In this document: piece by piece, positions 63,450-64,000 of the stretch
Layout of the letters: the number at the start of each line of letters is the position of its first letter
Position numbering within the stretch: position 1 is the stretch's first letter
Assembly: GCF_002946355.1 (NCBI RefSeq)
Contig: NZ_PKOZ01000001.1
Span: 938,130-1,002,129, forward strand
Origin: Pradoshia eiseniae
Lineage (GTDB): Bacteria > Bacillota > Bacilli > Bacillales > Pradoshiaceae
Reading direction: 5' to 3'
Length of the DNA stretch: 64,000 nucleotides
Made by a program: the position numbers and the translations under genes
The notes under the pieces: generated by a model
Seen by the model: only the letters and a program-made list of their open reading frames with translations
What the model was told of the DNA's origin: nothing
The model's database searches: none

Positions 63450-64000
63450 GTGTGCGGCCGAGCCTAGGTCGTATCATATAGCGGGTGGGATTCCCGCCGA
63501 GTAAGAACTAGCCATTCGCTCGTAGCGAGTCTTGGAGGGCCAAAGGTAACTTTGGTCTTTAAGCGTAGACAGTTAGGTGGCGGGCCGAAAGCCAAATGGT
63601 TGAAGGGATTGAGCTCCATAAACGTTAGTAAACTGAGAGGGCTGATGCCTTACCTGCGTGCAGAAAGCAATATTTTATCTTTTGTTAAAGGCGAGAAAGA
63701 TAAAATCTCTCTGGAGTCAGAGACCTTGGCACGTCATACATGGATATGATACGGCAACTCGGGAGACCCTACCGGTCTTTTCTGTCTATTAGAAGAGTAT
63801 GGTGTACAAGCGATAACAAGTAAGGAAGCCAAATGCCGGGTAGGGAGTCGGATAGCAGCGTAGTACCAATGAAGTTGGGTAATGCCAATGGAGGAAAGGC
63901 TAGCTACCAGTTATTGCCCTTACTAGGGACACATTTACTACACACAGAGGTAGGGATAATAAATGGAAACAAAACTACTAAGGATAGCAGAATTAGCTAA
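63450..64000 (+). mobile_element. Group II intron, 5' part (continues past the window)
   Basis: Begins GTGTGCGGCC, fitting the GUGYG 5' consensus, exactly where DoxX homology stops. About 510 bases of structured, codon-poor sequence follow with local hairpins (GCGGG/CCCGC near 63481-63500, CTCGTAGCGAG near 63519, TTATCTTTTGTTAAAGGCGAGAAAGATAA region), then a reverse transcriptase start at 63963. The 197-base frame near 63552-63749 is intron RNA, not a protein. Orientation matches the host gene, as needed for splicing. Confidence 0.9.
63963..64000 (+). CDS. ltrA: Group II intron reverse transcriptase/maturase, N-terminal fragment at window edge
   Basis: ATG 63963 with GAGGTAGGG upstream starts METKLLRIAELA, the typical N terminus of LtrA-type intron-encoded proteins. 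Only 12 codons are visible before the window ends. Full-length members have reverse transcriptase, maturase and often endonuclease domains. Confidence 0.85.
   Translation, partial: METKLLRIAELA

Noticed and set aside
63552..63749. 65-codon frame in the intron
   Set aside because: It lies in the ribozyme domain of the group II intron and has no ribosome binding site.

Overview
The window reads as chromosome from a low-GC, endospore-forming Bacillaceae (Bacillus sensu lato). The grounds are a squalene-hopene/sporulenol-type cyclase, two CotF-like coat proteins, a small basic spore-type peptide, a kamA-yokU pair, a flotillin operon with a sigma-W promoter, a proBA T-box, PerR, Fur and CIRCE boxes in Bacillus-type arrangements, strong AGGAGG ribosome binding sites and frequent GTG/TTG starts. 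No rRNA, tRNA or CRISPR array was seen.

Layout. 1-230: remnant of an IS1182-type transposase and a terminator. 254-3133: sigma-W-type pspA-yuaF-floT envelope-stress/membrane-raft operon. 3589-7487: two-gene MacB/FtsX-like ABC transporter. 7560-10311: proline T-box leader and proBA. 10477-16742: single genes (kelch-type mutarotase-like secreted protein, SASP-like peptide, OsmC protein, PrsA-like foldase, nitroreductase, RBBP9-type hydrolase, YhfK-type oxidoreductase) separated by good terminators. 17028-18715: kamA-yokU. 18854-31375: a Fur-boxed catecholate siderophore operon: DhbE-like ligase, free-standing aryl carrier protein, dimodular NRPS with Gly and Thr specificity codes plus thioesterase, MbtH-like protein, DHA2 exporter, Sfp-type phosphopantetheinyl transferase and an aromatic-acid:H+ symporter. 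Enzymes that make 2,3-dihydroxybenzoate are absent from the operon. 31567-32388: HAD phosphatase. 32497-32832: tandem repeat array A (63-bp unit). 32938-39030: five-gene operon of two class III aminotransferases, an aldehyde dehydrogenase, an M81/MlrC-like metallopeptidase and a GNAT. 39111-39581: a potassium channel that appears to lack the first part of its voltage-sensor module. 39647-42058: PerR-type ahpC and an AhpF with permuted domain order. 42080-43546: small hypothetical genes. 43649-46452: a threonine-synthase-like pseudoenzyme overlapping the sporulenol-type cyclase. 46513-47328: proC. 47438-47795: array B (74-bp unit, related to array A). 48023-49591: large unknown protein. 49635-50767: lrgAB-like pair (reverse). 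50996-52138: soluble sporulation-type histidine kinase. 52388-57966: histidine utilisation genes hutU-hutI-hutG and, after a hairpin, hutH. 58055-60174: rhodanese, YhcH-family gene behind a GntR-like palindrome, two coat genes. 60248-62218: htpG behind a CIRCE element. 62319-64000: small genes, then doxX interrupted by a group II intron whose reverse transcriptase runs off the window.

Functional links. proBA (T-box) and proC together give glutamate-to-proline synthesis. The hut genes convert histidine to glutamate. The siderophore operon encodes all steps from a free aryl acid to a DHB-Gly-Thr type product, so it must obtain the aryl acid from elsewhere in the genome or from outside; the co-transcribed aromatic-acid permease makes import a testable idea. 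The most interesting unexplained items are that operon, the two related hairpin-rich repeat arrays, the permuted AhpF, the threonine-synthase pseudoenzyme paired with the cyclase, and the aminotransferase/MlrC operon.
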